The notes under the pieces were generated by a model. That model saw nothing but the letters and a program-made list of their open reading frames with translations, made no database searches and was not told where the DNA came from. The translations under genes were made by a program, and so were the position numbers. 64,000 nt of DNA from NCBI RefSeq assembly GCF_016859285.1, contig NC_053408.1, positions 12,161,213 through 12,225,212 on the forward strand, given 5' to 3'. This document shows, in pieces, positions 26,701 through 51,930 of this stretch; position 1 is the first letter of the stretch; each line of letters opens with the position of its first letter. The DNA comes from Xiphias gladius. Taxonomy: Eukaryota > Chordata > Actinopteri > Istiophoriformes > Xiphiidae.

Positions 26701-29700
26701 CCTACAGAAGACTGTGACAGTGAGGGTGCTCTGAATGGAAAGGACGTAGGTGAGGAGGCACTATCAGTTTGTACTAATCACCGCAACATCGCATTTCTGC
26801 TACAGCTGTGTGCTAATCCATCCCTTCTTTTAGAAACTGCAAACTATTCTGGAGGTGTTCAGGTGGATTGCTTTGTGCTGCTTTGGTTTTGATTTGAGGG
26901 TCAGGGTAGAGCTGCTATTTTGTTTGAACAACAGATGTAACACCTCACCATGGCAATCTTGACCTTTTTTTAAAAAAAAAAAAACAACAACCTTGCAACA
27001 TGACAAGGAGGTCTGTTCAGGCACCCCTGACCTGACCCACTGTTGTCCTCACAGCCCAGTTAGCAATCCCACCAGTGTGTACATCATCCGGCTGCTGGGC
27101 TGCTGTTACTGACTTAATGTGACTCTGTGGGGTTTGTTGTGTCTGTCTGACCTGCCACAGCCATTTTTGACCTGGGCCTCATCTTCACATCATACAGATC
27201 AATCTGACCAAAATCTTTATACACAGCTTCACGTTAGATCCGCCCATGCCTGTCAGAATATTGATCTCCGATTCAAATATGAGATTGTACGTTTGAATGA
27301 GTAATTCTACATTTTAAGTGACTGCGTCACCACTGTCTTAGTTCATCTTTTCTGTATGCAGAATTAAGTCATTAATTAATTTAAACATAAGGTTGACTCA
27401 TTATGTAAATAGTATAGTGAGACTGATACTGGATTTTTGAAGGCAATACTGACCATTGATATTTCAGCATTTAAAATATTTGAGACTGATGTAGTGGCCA
27501 ATATTATTGTAATTTTATTTATTTATTTTTTCTTTTTAGAAAAGGATCCATCATACATTAAAGGATTGTGACCAAGAAATGTACCCTCGACATAAATAAA
27601 CTAGTAATTTCTCTCCGATGGTCAAACTATACTGTGTAATTGACTCTAGTAAGCACACATGTAAGTAAGAGGCAAGTAGCTCTACAATGAAATAATGGGA
27701 TGATTTTGGTTTGATTTGATTAGTGTAGCTGGACAGTACTGTGAAAACTGCAGGGGTTTGAAATGGCTGAAGTTCTGCTTAAACAGTCATTTATTTCTAT
27801 GTTGTTGTTTGTGTTTGTCAGGAATTGATAAGTGGCAGCGTGTTTGTGTTACTCTGGCAGGCTATTTGTGCAGTATGCTACAGCCACCGATCTTCTCACA
27901 GTGTCTTTGTGGCACCTCATGGCAGCTCATTTATCTCATTGTGCTTCACAAATGGCCTCTCTTCTTCACGCTACATTCTAAAGGTGCTTTGTCTGTGTTT
28001 TGGTGAGGAGGTGGACACGGCATGCATGGCTTCAAAGCTTCTATTCTATACAGTAAGCTTGTTGAATAAATGGTCTAATATGAGCTGTAGTTTCTCCCAA
28101 GAGTAAGGCGGTCCCTGCCTTCTGTGGCCATGCTTTCTCATGGGATTTTTACTCAGGTACTCTTACTGATTTCTTCTAGTGCTCTTCAGTGCGTCTGTTA
28201 TGTCTGATGTATGGCAAAGGACTTGAATTTTAATAAGGCAGACTGAGATATATTCATTTGACAGTGGTGAAATTTTTAGTTAGCTCTTTATTCAACTTCC
28301 TTTTCTCAATTAGAAGCTTTCTAAGTGGCAATGTGATCTGCAACAGACTTTTAGAAGGCTTGAGTATACGGATCTGTGTCCGTCTTACATTTCTACTTGC
28401 ATGTCTTTGACCGTAGCCAGCCTGCGCAGAAGTTTCCGCCTCAGGAAAGATCGTCAGGGTTCACCGGGAGAAGCTCACACTCCAGATACCAGCCACACAG
28501 ACTTTCTCATTTATGAAGAAGTAACACAATACCTGCCCCGCCCTGGTGAGAGGCCCCGCCTTATAGTGCTGATCGGTAGGTCTACTGTTTTAGAAGGAAA
28601 AAATTACATTAAAGTTAATCAGTTAAGTAAAATATCGTTGGCGTTGTGCATCCCAGCACATGGTCATCTTGCATAAATGTCTGTCCTGTTATTGGTCTGG
28701 TCACAGGTTCCCTGGGAGCTCGGATCACTGAGCTCAAACAGAAGGTGATGGCTGAGAATCCTCGACGCTATGGATTGGCTGTGCCTCGTGAGTCTCCTGA
28801 GAGTTTCCTTTTTTTTTTTTTTCTTTTAAATATGGAGATATAGATAGATGTAGATTTTCTCTTCGGCTTTTTTTTACCCACTGCCTACCATGCAGTAACT
28901 CTGGAGATGCAGGTATTTCTCTCTGTGTCTGTGGATAAGATGGTGCGGCGTTCAACTAAGTGCCTGTCAGTTTCTGTAATGCTGGTGATTTAGGATTCAA
29001 ATAAGATAAATCTACTGCTGCAGACATTGTTATGTTAAATGTTTTGTTCGTCAGTGTACACAGCTAATGAGTACAAATGTAACACGTGTGACAGACTTGC
29101 TCTATTGGAGTGGACCGTATTGACATTAGTTTTGTGTAGCACTTCTATTGGACATTGTGACAAACACATATATTCAGTGTCTCTGGTGTTTGATGCGTAT
29201 AATTACACACCACACACACTCCAGAAACACACACAGTCATGGTGAGTTAATGCAGGAAGTATTGTGAAATATTGTTGCTCACTATTAAAAAGGATGAAGT
29301 CACTATGAGTTTGCGTTTAGTTAATGGCTCATTAATGAATTATTGTTAATTCACAGTTACTTCATATATTAATTTAAATGCCATCAAAATAGCTGAAATC
29401 CAGTTACATAGCAAAGATCCTTCCTGTTTTAAAAGGTTTCATATTTCAACAAGAGCAGGTTTTGTTCTGTTTTCAGACACACTGATGAAATGCGTGGATC
29501 TGAAATCACCATGATTCATGCAGTAGTGATGCATTACTTAAGCATGTGTTTTGTACCCTTATTATGAAGTGTTACCCCCCCAGAACATACAAACGCTCAG
29601 TAATTTATCATTTTTTCTCCTCCTGCTGGTTGTGTTTGAACATGTGGCCTGAAGACACCACTCGAGCCAGGAAGTGTCATGAGAGAGAAGGAGTGGAGTA

Positions 29701-31450
29701 TCACTTCATCACCAAAGCAGCTTTCGAGGCTGACATCCAGAATGGCAAGTAAGTATTAAACACTGAGTAGAGTATCTTGTAAACCAAGCAGTTAATTAAA
29801 ACAGATGCTTTGCTTTATATTTAAGAATTCAGCCTGTCAACAAGAAACAGATTAATAGTATCCTTCCAGAATTTATAATTACTTGTTGTAAACAAACTGT
29901 TCAGCCAGTGCATATTATTTTGCATTTCTTTTTCTGAATAATTCATGATGGCACTGTTTCTGCAGGTTCATTGAATATGGGGAGTATAAAGATAATCTGT
30001 ACGGCACCAGCTTGGAGTCCATCCGTAAAATTTTGGATCTACACAAAGTCTGTCTAGTGGATGTGCAACCAGAGGTTAGTACTTAAATTGCAGCACTGCT
30101 AACCAAATACATTTTGATTACAGTTGCATCACCTGGCAAGTACCTGTGCTTTTAATTCACATGCCAGGACTTGACTCGATGACTTGTACAGGAGCATGTA
30201 TAGACATGGGTCAGGTATAGAACATTTGATGTAAAAGATGTAGTAGACCACTTTTTTTTAGTGTGTGTATATATATCAAAATAAATCCAAGTGACCACTC
30301 ATTTCTTGGATCCATCTGCCAGCTTAAAACCAAATATCAGGATCAGATTGTCAGCTACACTTTATTTTATTTGTCTTACAGAATGCAGCAGAAAGGATTT
30401 TAATTCGTGCAGAACAGATGCTGTTTGTTCCACATTGTAGCATCACTACTCTGACAGTTAAATTAGAGTTGAGATTTTACTTGTCACGTTTAAAGCCCAC
30501 GTCTCGACTCAGCCTACAGTGCAGAGCTTTAACTTAACTGTGAACTGGGGGGGTACTTTCAACTGTCCCACAGACTCTAGTCAGCCTCAAGTTTTATTGG
30601 CTTTTATGTCCCATGACTTTTCTTCCCCACTTCTGGTTCTTGTGTTAGGGTGACGAATGTTACTTTTTATTTACTGGAGTTGTTTAAAGACTCAAACTTT
30701 ATATTGTGCAAACTATACTTTTGAAAAAAGAGTCACCATTGGTAACTTAATTACATTACATGTCTATCTCTTACACTTGGTTTGAACTGGACTTCATATA
30801 CAGTGCAAACAGAAAATTTAACATTTGCTGTACAGTCTAAAAATGATAAGCCCCTTGTTTTTGAGGTAACATGTGCTGTTCTAGTTGCCTGCTGAAACAG
30901 ATGGGTGGTGTTTTTTTGTTTTTTTTTTGTGTGTGTGTGTCCCCACATTCAGGCACTGAAGACTCTACGTACCACTGGCTTCAAGCCATACATCATCTTT
31001 GTACGGCCTTGCCTCTACGATAGTCAAAGAAAACAGCTTGGCTCCTCTTCCTCACTCAGCTTAGTGATCACGGTGAGTTGCTTGCCAACGGGAAACTGGA
31101 ATACCTTGACGAATAGGACGCCTGCTAAATAAGTGTCTAATTGCAACCTCTCCTGAAGAAGTGTAATTTATTAGTGTTAATATAATATTTTCCCATCTGT
31201 GTATATGCTCTGAAGAGAGTCATCATTTAAATGCTGCTCTAAATCTACATCTCTCCCTCCTACTGACTAGGAGGACGACCTACAGGAAATGAAGCAGTCG
31301 GCAGAGCGGATGGACGAGTGCTACGGCCATTGGGTGGATTATGTCTTGGTGAAGGAGGACCCCGTCAGTGCCTTAGCAGAGCTCCAGGTCGTACTGGAGA
31401 GGGTGCAGATGGAGCCTCAGTGGGTGCCTGTGTCCTGGGTGAGGAGCTAG
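20780..31450 (+). CDS. mpp3: MAGUK p55 scaffold protein MPP3
   Basis: This is a membrane-associated scaffold that ties adhesion and polarity proteins together at cell junctions and synapses. Eighteen coding exons: 20780-20804, 21582-21700, 22361-22438, 22642-22722, 23299-23436, 24009-24090, 24569-24654, 24766-24840, 25386-25582, 25664-25728, 26404-26421, 26708-26749, 28417-28575, 28707-28787, 29655-29748, 29966-30074, 30953-31072, 31271-31450. The sum is 1749 nt, giving 582 aa; human MPP3 is about 585 aa. Domains: paired L27 (about 9-125), PDZ (about 136-215; GATIRRDE...GDELREVNG), SH3 (about 229-295; ALFDY...[10 protein letters not shown]), hook, and guanylate kinase-like (about 380-570; [32 protein letters not shown]). 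The GK loop lacks the GxGKS pattern of active kinases, as is usual in MAGUKs, so it should act as a binding module. N-terminal [13 protein letters not shown] and C-terminal QWVPVSWVR support MPP3 over other p55 members. Confidence 0.95.
25055..25345. repeat. Fold-back repeat copy in mpp3 intron
   Basis: This segment contains gttagcttagcttagcataa, a gggggaaacagctagcctgg word, tggctctgtccaaaggcaac, and a right end with gcgtatttcccttaaatgtc. It shares these with the copy at 14800-15305 and ends about 40 bases before the SH3 exon at 25386. Confidence 0.65.
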
Positions 31451-31950
31451 TCTGATTAACTGAGCCTGACTGCCTCATATTGGAAAAGCGGACCATTATG
31501 CGAGGAGAGAGAAAACTGCGGGGAGCCTTTGAAGGTTCTGAGTGTTGGAGTGATCCAGTGTTTACTGCCATATAACCCTTCCACAGATACAGGTTTGTGT
31601 GTCAAAAGACAACATCTGCAATGACCGAGGGCTGCTTTTTCATCAGTCTGAACATCAAGCAAGCATTTCTGATTAGATTGATTACTGTGAAGTAACCTGG
31701 GTAGTCATACAGGTACAGCGCTGGTATACATACTGTATATCTAACTATTACAATGGCAACAGCTCTGACAGGCATGAAGTACATGCATGCAGGACAAGGT
31801 TCCTGAGGCAAGCATCTGCACTTGTGTGATCAATACTGAAAGACACCTACTACATTTAGCAGCTACAATGTGAAGTGCCATATTGAACGTGTTAAACTAA
31901 AGTATAATTGTAAAATGAAAGAATAAATCTGCAGACCTCTGCATCTTTCA
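31451..31950 (+). other. mpp3: 3' UTR and poly(A) signal of mpp3
   Basis: After the TAG at 31448-31450 no conserved coding sequence follows. An AATAAA at 31922-31927 marks a likely transcript end near 31945. A second AATAAA lies near 32044. The 3' end of psmc5 on the other strand is only about 240 bases beyond the first signal, so the two transcripts converge and could overlap. Confidence 0.65.
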
Positions 31951-32188
31951 TGCTGGGCACTGTATTTATGTTACCATTACTTGATTTGGCTTTGACAAAA
32001 GTCTGAATTAAATAAGATAAGTGTGTTGTGCATTTAGTTGAGAAATAAAACTCCTGAGCCATCTAGTATTATTGGGGGAAACCATTTACTTTAGAATTAC
32101 TTATGTAACAATTACAAACCAAACCATAAACAAAAGAAGAAAAATATACATATGTGGTTGCATCGTGTTCAAGAATACACAAGGCCTT

Positions 32189-36715
<4,527 letters not shown>

Positions 36716-37440
36716 CTTGAAATTTCTGCATCCGCTTGAGATCGGACGTATCCGGCAGAGTATTTTATTTAAAATAAAAGCGCACATCGCCGCCTACAGT
36801 CTTGTCCCAGCCGTGAAGCAAGTTGCTTTGGCTTTCAAAAATAACCACGACGTAGCTCTCGTAGTACTTTTCAATCAAGGTAACGTGAGTTTCAAAGCTT
36901 AATTTATTAATATAATCACACGTGCCAAATATCAATATACTTTACTTCAGCCTTGAATTGTAGTCGCATATTTGCCCCGAGCCACTTTACAAGCTGAGGG
37001 GCAGGTCTGTGAAGAGTGCTGGATTTGTTTGCCATTATTTTGAGGTGTGGTAAACATGTCTTAGTTCTTCTAAATGGGTGAACAAGCCATACCTGTTGAA
37101 ACTGCTTCTCGCAGACGCACCTGAGCTCTTCAACCAGTACTAACATGCGCAATCCAGACATAACCTCTTTTCTTTCACTGTTCAGCCTAAGAAGGGGCCC
37201 ACAAAAAAAAAAAAAAAAGTAGTAATTAAAAAAATGCAAAAAGATTACATGTAAGCTGTGTTACAGTACATTCTACTTTTAGTGCTTTTTAAAAGTAATT
37301 TTTTCAGCCTCAACATTAGATGAACGTGGAAACAGGAAATTTTGTTTCACAATAAAAGGGAATTTTTTTTTTTTTAAATAAAATATGTATCTAATTATTT
37401 AATAGGGTATTCACTATAAAAAAGGACAATATAAAAATCA
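36716..37440. promoter_or_regulatory. psmc5 promoter region and gap to smarcd2
   Basis: This gap of about 725 bases separates the psmc5 start codon from the smarcd2 poly(A) signal, both genes being on the minus strand. It must hold the psmc5 promoter and 5' leader. I see no TATA box. Poly-A tracts occur near 37201-37216 and 37461-37486. The 107-codon minus-strand frame at 36916-37239 shows no known domain. Confidence 0.5.
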
Positions 37441-38691
37441 TTTGTAAGTATATTTATTGTAAAAAAAAAAAAAAGAAAAAAAAAATCCAAATGTATAAAA
37501 GATAAAGGCCTTTGATACACAACATGCAAACATTTTACAAAGAGGCTGTACAAAAAACATTTGCACACACAACATTTCTCAAATTCTAAGTGCCTTCTTC
37601 ACAAAACAAATTTTGGCACAGCGATATCTGTCAACATGGAATGTTTAAAGGAACTCTGGAGGTCTTCTCATACAACAGCACACAACAATTTGGTGCATTG
37701 TTTAGTTGACACACTACAACTGCATTCCTGTATTATTACTACCAGTTAACCTTCTTGGGTGGTATGAATCTTACAAGAAGAACCCTTCAACCCAAAGAGC
37801 CTGCCACAGTTCCTCTTCCTGGCATTAAAACAATGAGAAACCACATTAACAAATTAAAACAGCATGTAAACATTCAAGAAGTAAAAGATAAAAAATGTTT
37901 AATTACAGCTGGATAGAGTGGATTCATGTCCATTTACAATTAAGGAGCTCAATCTCTTCCCAGAGAAGAGCTTTCCTGGAAATCCTGGTTTCTTACAAAG
38001 CAAAGAAATTTTTCATTTCAAATGATATATCCACCAATATAAAACAGCACCAAAACCCGCAGAATTATTATTGGCACCAAAAGGCCTCTTATCTAAGATG
38101 TAAGACATCTTAAGAATTCTTATGTTTTTTGAGGATAAAAATTAACAGTTTTCTGAATGTACTTTTGATATATATATATATATTTTGGAATGAAAAGCTT
38201 AAGTCTACCATGCCTCCCAATTCTTGTTTATTGAGATGTTACCAGACATCAGGTATTGTTCCTATCTTAAAAGGTATGGCTTTAAAAAGTGAAGGTAAAC
38301 AGAACCCCTCTCAAAACAACACACAAAGTGATGGTGAAAAACACCTAAACAGCACCAATGCTTACAAAATTTTAAATGTATTGTACCATAAACAAAACAT
38401 ACTGCAAAAAAAGGCAAAGATTATCTGAACAGGCATATTATTAAGGACATGTAAATAACCTCTTTGGTCCCATAAGCTCTGTTGATTTTAAAATGATTAT
38501 CAATGGGAACGACAAAGATATGCATCCCACTTAGAAGCTGGTATCTCATACCATTTCAGTGAGGATGGCTTTGTGTTGACTTAAACTGCAACATTAGCTT
38601 GTGTCTTTCAAAGCTAATTCCATTTTTAATTGAGAAGAAATTAACATTTCACGTGTAAACCTAAGTTGGCTGTGACTCCTCTGAAATGTCT
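37440..38691 (-). other. smarcd2: 3' UTR of smarcd2
   Basis: Downstream (minus strand) of the stop at 38692-38694 lies about 1.25 kb without conserved coding sequence. TTTATT on the plus strand at 37453-37458 reads AATAAA on the minus strand, so the transcript probably ends just below 37440. Confidence 0.6.
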
Positions 38692-47469
<8,778 letters not shown>

Positions 47470-48250
47470 CTTCTAGATCCACAAGTGGTTAAAAGTGACG
47501 GAAACTTCTACCAAATTTCGGTCCAAATACAAGTCTAGCAAGCTGCTAAATGCACGTTGCTGGTACAAGTCCTAAAGTAGCCAGCTAGCTAACTAGAGTA
47601 ACTTTAAATGAGGTCGGGTTCTGGTTTGACAGCAAGCACACTGTCAACAAAAAGCTAGCTAATGTTAGCTCGTCTCCTACCGTTTCAAGTTCCGGGATTT
47701 GACTCTACCTACAACTGCTTGGTTTCTGGACACCAAGTGGTTGCTGTTGCTTGTCATCTCCCCCCCCTTCGTCCTTAAGTCTGAACATCGCTGAGTAGCG
47801 GCTTTTTCACGGTGAGGCTAATGTAAAACATGATAACGCCTGACCAACGGCCAACTGAGCGACTAAAGCAAAATCAAGTAGTCTCCTAACTGCCTTCACA
47901 CACAATGCTAAATGCTGCCTTCAATGATGTCGGAAATTTCGAAGTTTCGCTTAATCAAAGGTTTCTTTTCTGGGCGTGAACAAACTGAAAAAAAAGAGGC
48001 TAGTCTGAATTTACACTTCCACTCGTGTGACGTTATTTCATCCAAACGAACACAATCAATCTATTCCTATGAGTTCATATAAGCTGATATTGACAGGCAC
48101 TGATACGCGACGGGTCCCTGTGATTTTTCCCTTTTTAATTTCCCCTTACTAAAATTCTGGTGTCGAAATCAAACTTACCTCGGCCCGATGCATACTTGTC
48201 CTCCTCATGATCCAAACTGCCATTGTGTGGCAGTTAACTGACTTAATAGC
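47470..48250 (-). promoter_or_regulatory. smarcd2: 5' leader and promoter region of smarcd2
   Basis: The ATG at 47469 is preceded by a leader that could be continuous or spliced (tctagaag directly before the ATG could be an acceptor). A strong minus-strand donor, ggccgag/gtaagt, lies at about 48180 and may end an upstream non-coding exon. I see no TATA box. Which start is used cannot be decided from sequence alone. Confidence 0.35.
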
Positions 48251-49380
48251 ATGACTGGATTAACCTGTTAGGTGGTCCCCAGAGGCAAAATACAATAATA
48301 ATAATAATTTTTAAAAAAAGGTGGCTGTTGGGCCAATGTTTACACCATCAACCAGCATCCACCTACCACACTCCATGCATTGTGCATGTGCTCTGTCACC
48401 TCCAAGTTCCCGTTCAGAACAGTGCCCACAAAAGACTATGTAGGGAGGCTTCATTATCTGCCCAGAAACTAGCCAGTTCTCCTATGCGGGAATAATACTC
48501 TCTGGCTCCAGGTTTTCTGTGTCAACGAGTTTGTGGTATATGGAATATGCATCCTGTGAGCACAATAAGATACTGAAGGTCTTAGAAACTGGGGGTGTGT
48601 CTAAAAGACAGGGCCACAAAATTCAATAACAATGCGGGAACTGCCTTAGTTGAATTAAGGTTAGGTGAAGCACAAATCCATGACCTCAATACCATACCAG
48701 CAATGATACACATACATACCCACTGTATTTGGACATTGACAGGTGATGGTAAAGATAGAGCCCCAGTGAAAGATAGACCCATGTTTTTCAACAAAAGGAC
48801 TGTGTTAAATGTACAGACATCTCTCAGTCCTTAGACAATACTGGCAGTATCACGATTCATATTAGATACATCATTTTTCCGTATGCCCATTTGCAGAGCA
48901 TGTGGCGCAACACTATTGTAGTACTTCCTGCATACAACAGCACAAACTTTAAGCTGTAATTTTCAAGCAACTGTGACAGAAGGCAGAAGTAAGACTTCAG
49001 GCTGAGCACCCGAAGGCAACAGTACTGAGTCCCCCCTGGCAGTTCTTGGAGCTCAATACTATACTTTGAAGACGAAGCCCAAACTGTGTGAACTTTGTGT
49101 TCACCCTCTGTCAGTTTCCCAAGGATAAGATCTACCACATTTTGTTGCTTAAAACCCCTTTACTAAGCAGCATTTCCTGTCTCATCCAACAGATGTATAA
49201 TTCTAATCAAAACCGAAACGCATCGAAACTTCGTCATTTGATCGACAGCATCCCCTGTTGGTCATTAGGTCTTGTACTTGAGCAGGGGTTACGGATGTTG
49301 TTCCTGTTGTTTCACATCCATCAAAACCCTATTCAGAGGCTGTTAAGAGTTCCAGATAACACAAGACCGTAGGAGAGGTA
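48250..49380. other. Intergenic stretch between smarcd2 and atxn7l3
   Basis: Frames of up to about 95 codons occur on both strands (for example 48857-49138 minus and 49088-49372 plus). None has a recognisable domain and none is flanked by a convincing splice chain. The composition is close to that of ordinary non-coding DNA nearby. This could be an old decayed repeat; I cannot name it. Confidence 0.35.
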
Positions 49381-49384
49381 ACAA

Positions 49385-49678
49385 ATCATTTATTATGCTT
49401 AGACAGATGAAACAAAATGAGCCATGATAGCAGCAATTCAACTATTGGAATATTTACACTATCACATCACACAAAAGGATATATGTAACCCTTTACAATG
49501 TAAACACATGATACAAAGACATATTTGAATGCTAGAAAACAAGCCGATCTATCCACCAAAAACGAAAAACAAAGAAACCTGCTTTCTGCAGTAAATACCT
49601 GCTTGTATAATTAGGGGTTCATTTACTGAACATTTTTAGAACACGTTTCCACAGGTGAATGACAAACTGAGAGCTGCT

Positions 49679-49776
<98 letters not shown>

Positions 49777-50341
49777 TACTGTAATTCAACTGGAAAACTA
49801 TGAGCCTGACAGTGAATGTGAAAATAAAAAAGACAAACCATTAGTAAAGATTGTCTTTAACATTATTTTTCAAAGAATAAGATTTTTAAACAGGATAGGA
49901 AATATAAGTACACCTAATGCCTGATCATTTATGTATTTTAAGAAACAACATGTTGTACGTGCACACAGCTGCCTCTGCTTGGCCACTGAATGAATTACAC
50001 CAGAATCTACAACTGTGCAGTGAAATCGTATACGGTGATATTCATTATTTTGGACTCCAGCAAAAACTTTTAAAACAGAATTAACTGAACTAAAGAAAAA
50101 AAAAAAGAAAAAAAAAGTGTTTGTACGATGATTTTGTGGAAAAAAATCTGTCAAGTATACAGTGGGTGGTCTGGACTGCTTCTGCGGAGCAGCAAACACC
50201 ATAAATGTCATAATATCAACGTCCATTGATATCACATCATAATGAACCAAAGGTGAAGTGTTATTGGTCTTCCTGTGCATGTGCGTTTGTGTGTATCTGC
50301 ACACACAATGGTAAGAGAATGTGTGTTTGTGGCCGAGTGTG
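49385..50341 (-). other. atxn7l3: Probable 3' UTR of atxn7l3
   Basis: Below the stop in the downstream exon copy the sequence is non-coding and includes the long CA run. TTTATT on the plus strand at 49389-49394 reads AATAAA on the minus strand, a likely transcript end near 49370. Confidence 0.55.
49692..49774. repeat. Long CA microsatellite in atxn7l3 3' region
   Basis: About 41 uninterrupted CA units follow a short (TC)n run. It lies between the likely atxn7l3 poly(A) signal (minus strand, 49389-49394) and the last coding exon, so it is probably transcribed as (TG)n in the 3' UTR. Long Val-Cys and Thr-His frames here are artefacts. Confidence 0.95.
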
Positions 50342-51930
50342 TTATTGAGGGAATGCCTCATCTTTCATCAGCATGCGTGGGCTCTCCTGGTTGTCTATAC
50401 GACGCCTGGGACCCATCATGCCTATGGAAATAAACAGCAGCATGATCATTCATTCATTCATTCCAACCAATTACACACCGATTTAAATGAGTGTTGGAAA
50501 AACAAATAAGAAGTATGAGGTTTTAGGAAAAACACTTTGATAACTCTTTGTCAAGTTTAATTGGCAAAAGCTTTCCAGAGTTGCTGTCTGAACGGATAGT
50601 GTAAATGACTAAGGTTATGTTGATATTTTTGTGTACTAACTGCTATACTGTGACGATTAATATGTAGTGCATACTGTCTAATACTAGAATGGAGTATGGA
50701 TTTCAGACACAGCAAATATGCAAAGGAATACTGACAAGGATTCACCAAGACCTGATCTAGGCATGGATTTAATGGACAGAAAAGGGGTAGGTCGTAACTT
50801 CTTTATTCTAAAATTAAGTAAATAAACCGTAATACTGCACTAACCAAGAGTTGTACTGTATGTTAACATAAACTAGCCTACAAAGTGAGAGAAATCGGTT
50901 CTATGCTGGTAATTACATTACCGACTGTGTATATCACTCACCAAAACTGACCTACATACATAGGTAGTATACCGATGTCAGGTTATATAATGTCTGATTA
51001 TTCAAATTCAGATTAAAAAGAAAAAAAAGTGTTTGTACGATGATTTTGTGGAAAAAATCTGTCAAGTATACAGTGGGTGGTCTGGACTGCTTTCTATGAG
51101 CAGCAAACACCATAAATGTCATAATATCAACGTCCATTGATATCACATCATAATGAACCAAAGGTGAAGTGTTATTGGTCTTCCTGTGCATGTGCGTTTG
51201 TGTGTATCTGCACACACAATGGTAAGAGAATGTGTGTTTGTGGCCGAGTGTGTTATTGAGGGAATGCCTCATCTTTCATCAGCATGCGTGGGCTCTCCTG
51301 GTTGTCTATACGACGCCTGGGACCCATCATGCCTATGGAAATAAACAGCAGCATGATCATTCATTCATTCATTCCAACCAATTACACACCGATTTAAATG
51401 AGTGTTGGAAAAACAAATAAGAAGTATGAGGTTTTAGGAAAAACACTTTATTAACTCTTTGTCAAGTTTAATTGGCAAAAGCTTTCCAGAGTTGCTGTCT
51501 GAACGGATAGTGTAAATGACTAAGGTTATGTTGATATTTTTGTGTACTAACTGCTATACTGTGACGATTAATATGTAGTGTTTACTGTCTAATACTAGAA
51601 TGGAGTATGGATTTCAGACACAGCAAATATGCAAAGGAATACTGACAAGGATTCACCAAGACCTGATCTAGGCATGGATTTAATGGACAGAAAAGGGGTA
51701 GGTCGTAACTTCTTTATTCTAAAATTAAGTAAATAAACCGTAATACTGCACTAACCAAGAGTTGTACTGTATGTTAACATAAACTAGCCTACAAAGTGAG
51801 AGAAATCGGTTCTATGCTGGTAATTACATTACCGACTGTGTATATCACTCACCAAAACTGACCTACATACATAGGTAGTATACCGATGTCAGGTTATATA
51901 ATGTCTGATTATTCAAATTCAGATTAAAAA
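50105..51930. repeat. Tandem duplication, unit about 911 bp, containing the last atxn7l3 exon
   Basis: Two nearly identical units lie head to tail, about 50105-51017 and 51018-51930. Matching words are offset by 912 bases at the left end and 911 at the right end, the change being one base in an A-run. I noticed only a few substitutions, for example tgcttctgcggagc against tgctttctatgagc and ctttgataac against ctttattaac. Both outer edges and the junction are A-rich tracts (aaaaagaaaaaaaa), which suggests unequal exchange at these tracts. The coding part (50342-50421 and 51253-51332) looks identical in both units. Confidence 0.93.
50342..50421 (-). other. Second copy of the atxn7l3 terminal coding exon
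   Basis: This is the downstream (minus-strand) copy of the last exon, with the same acceptor (ttccatag) and the same stop. Exon 6 could splice to either copy and give the same protein. The choice would change only the 3' UTR: an AATAAA (minus strand) near 50799 lies between the copies, and another at 49389-49394 lies after this one. Confidence 0.7.

Noticed and set aside
28417-31450. Active guanylate kinase in mpp3
   Set aside because: The loop after LIVLIG reads SLGARITE and lacks the GxGKS phosphate-binding pattern, so only a binding role is supported.
48595-49372. Possible small genes between smarcd2 and atxn7l3
   Set aside because: Frames occur on both strands at similar length, with no conserved motif and no splice chain.
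49655-49924. Thr-His and Val-Cys repeat proteins on both strands
   Set aside because: They are translations of the CA microsatellite, not genes.
49870-50361. 163-codon minus-strand frame
   Set aside because: It lies in the duplicated unit, overlaps the true terminal atxn7l3 exon in a different frame, reappears truncated in the second copy, and has no domain. The real exon is set by splice phase from exon 6.
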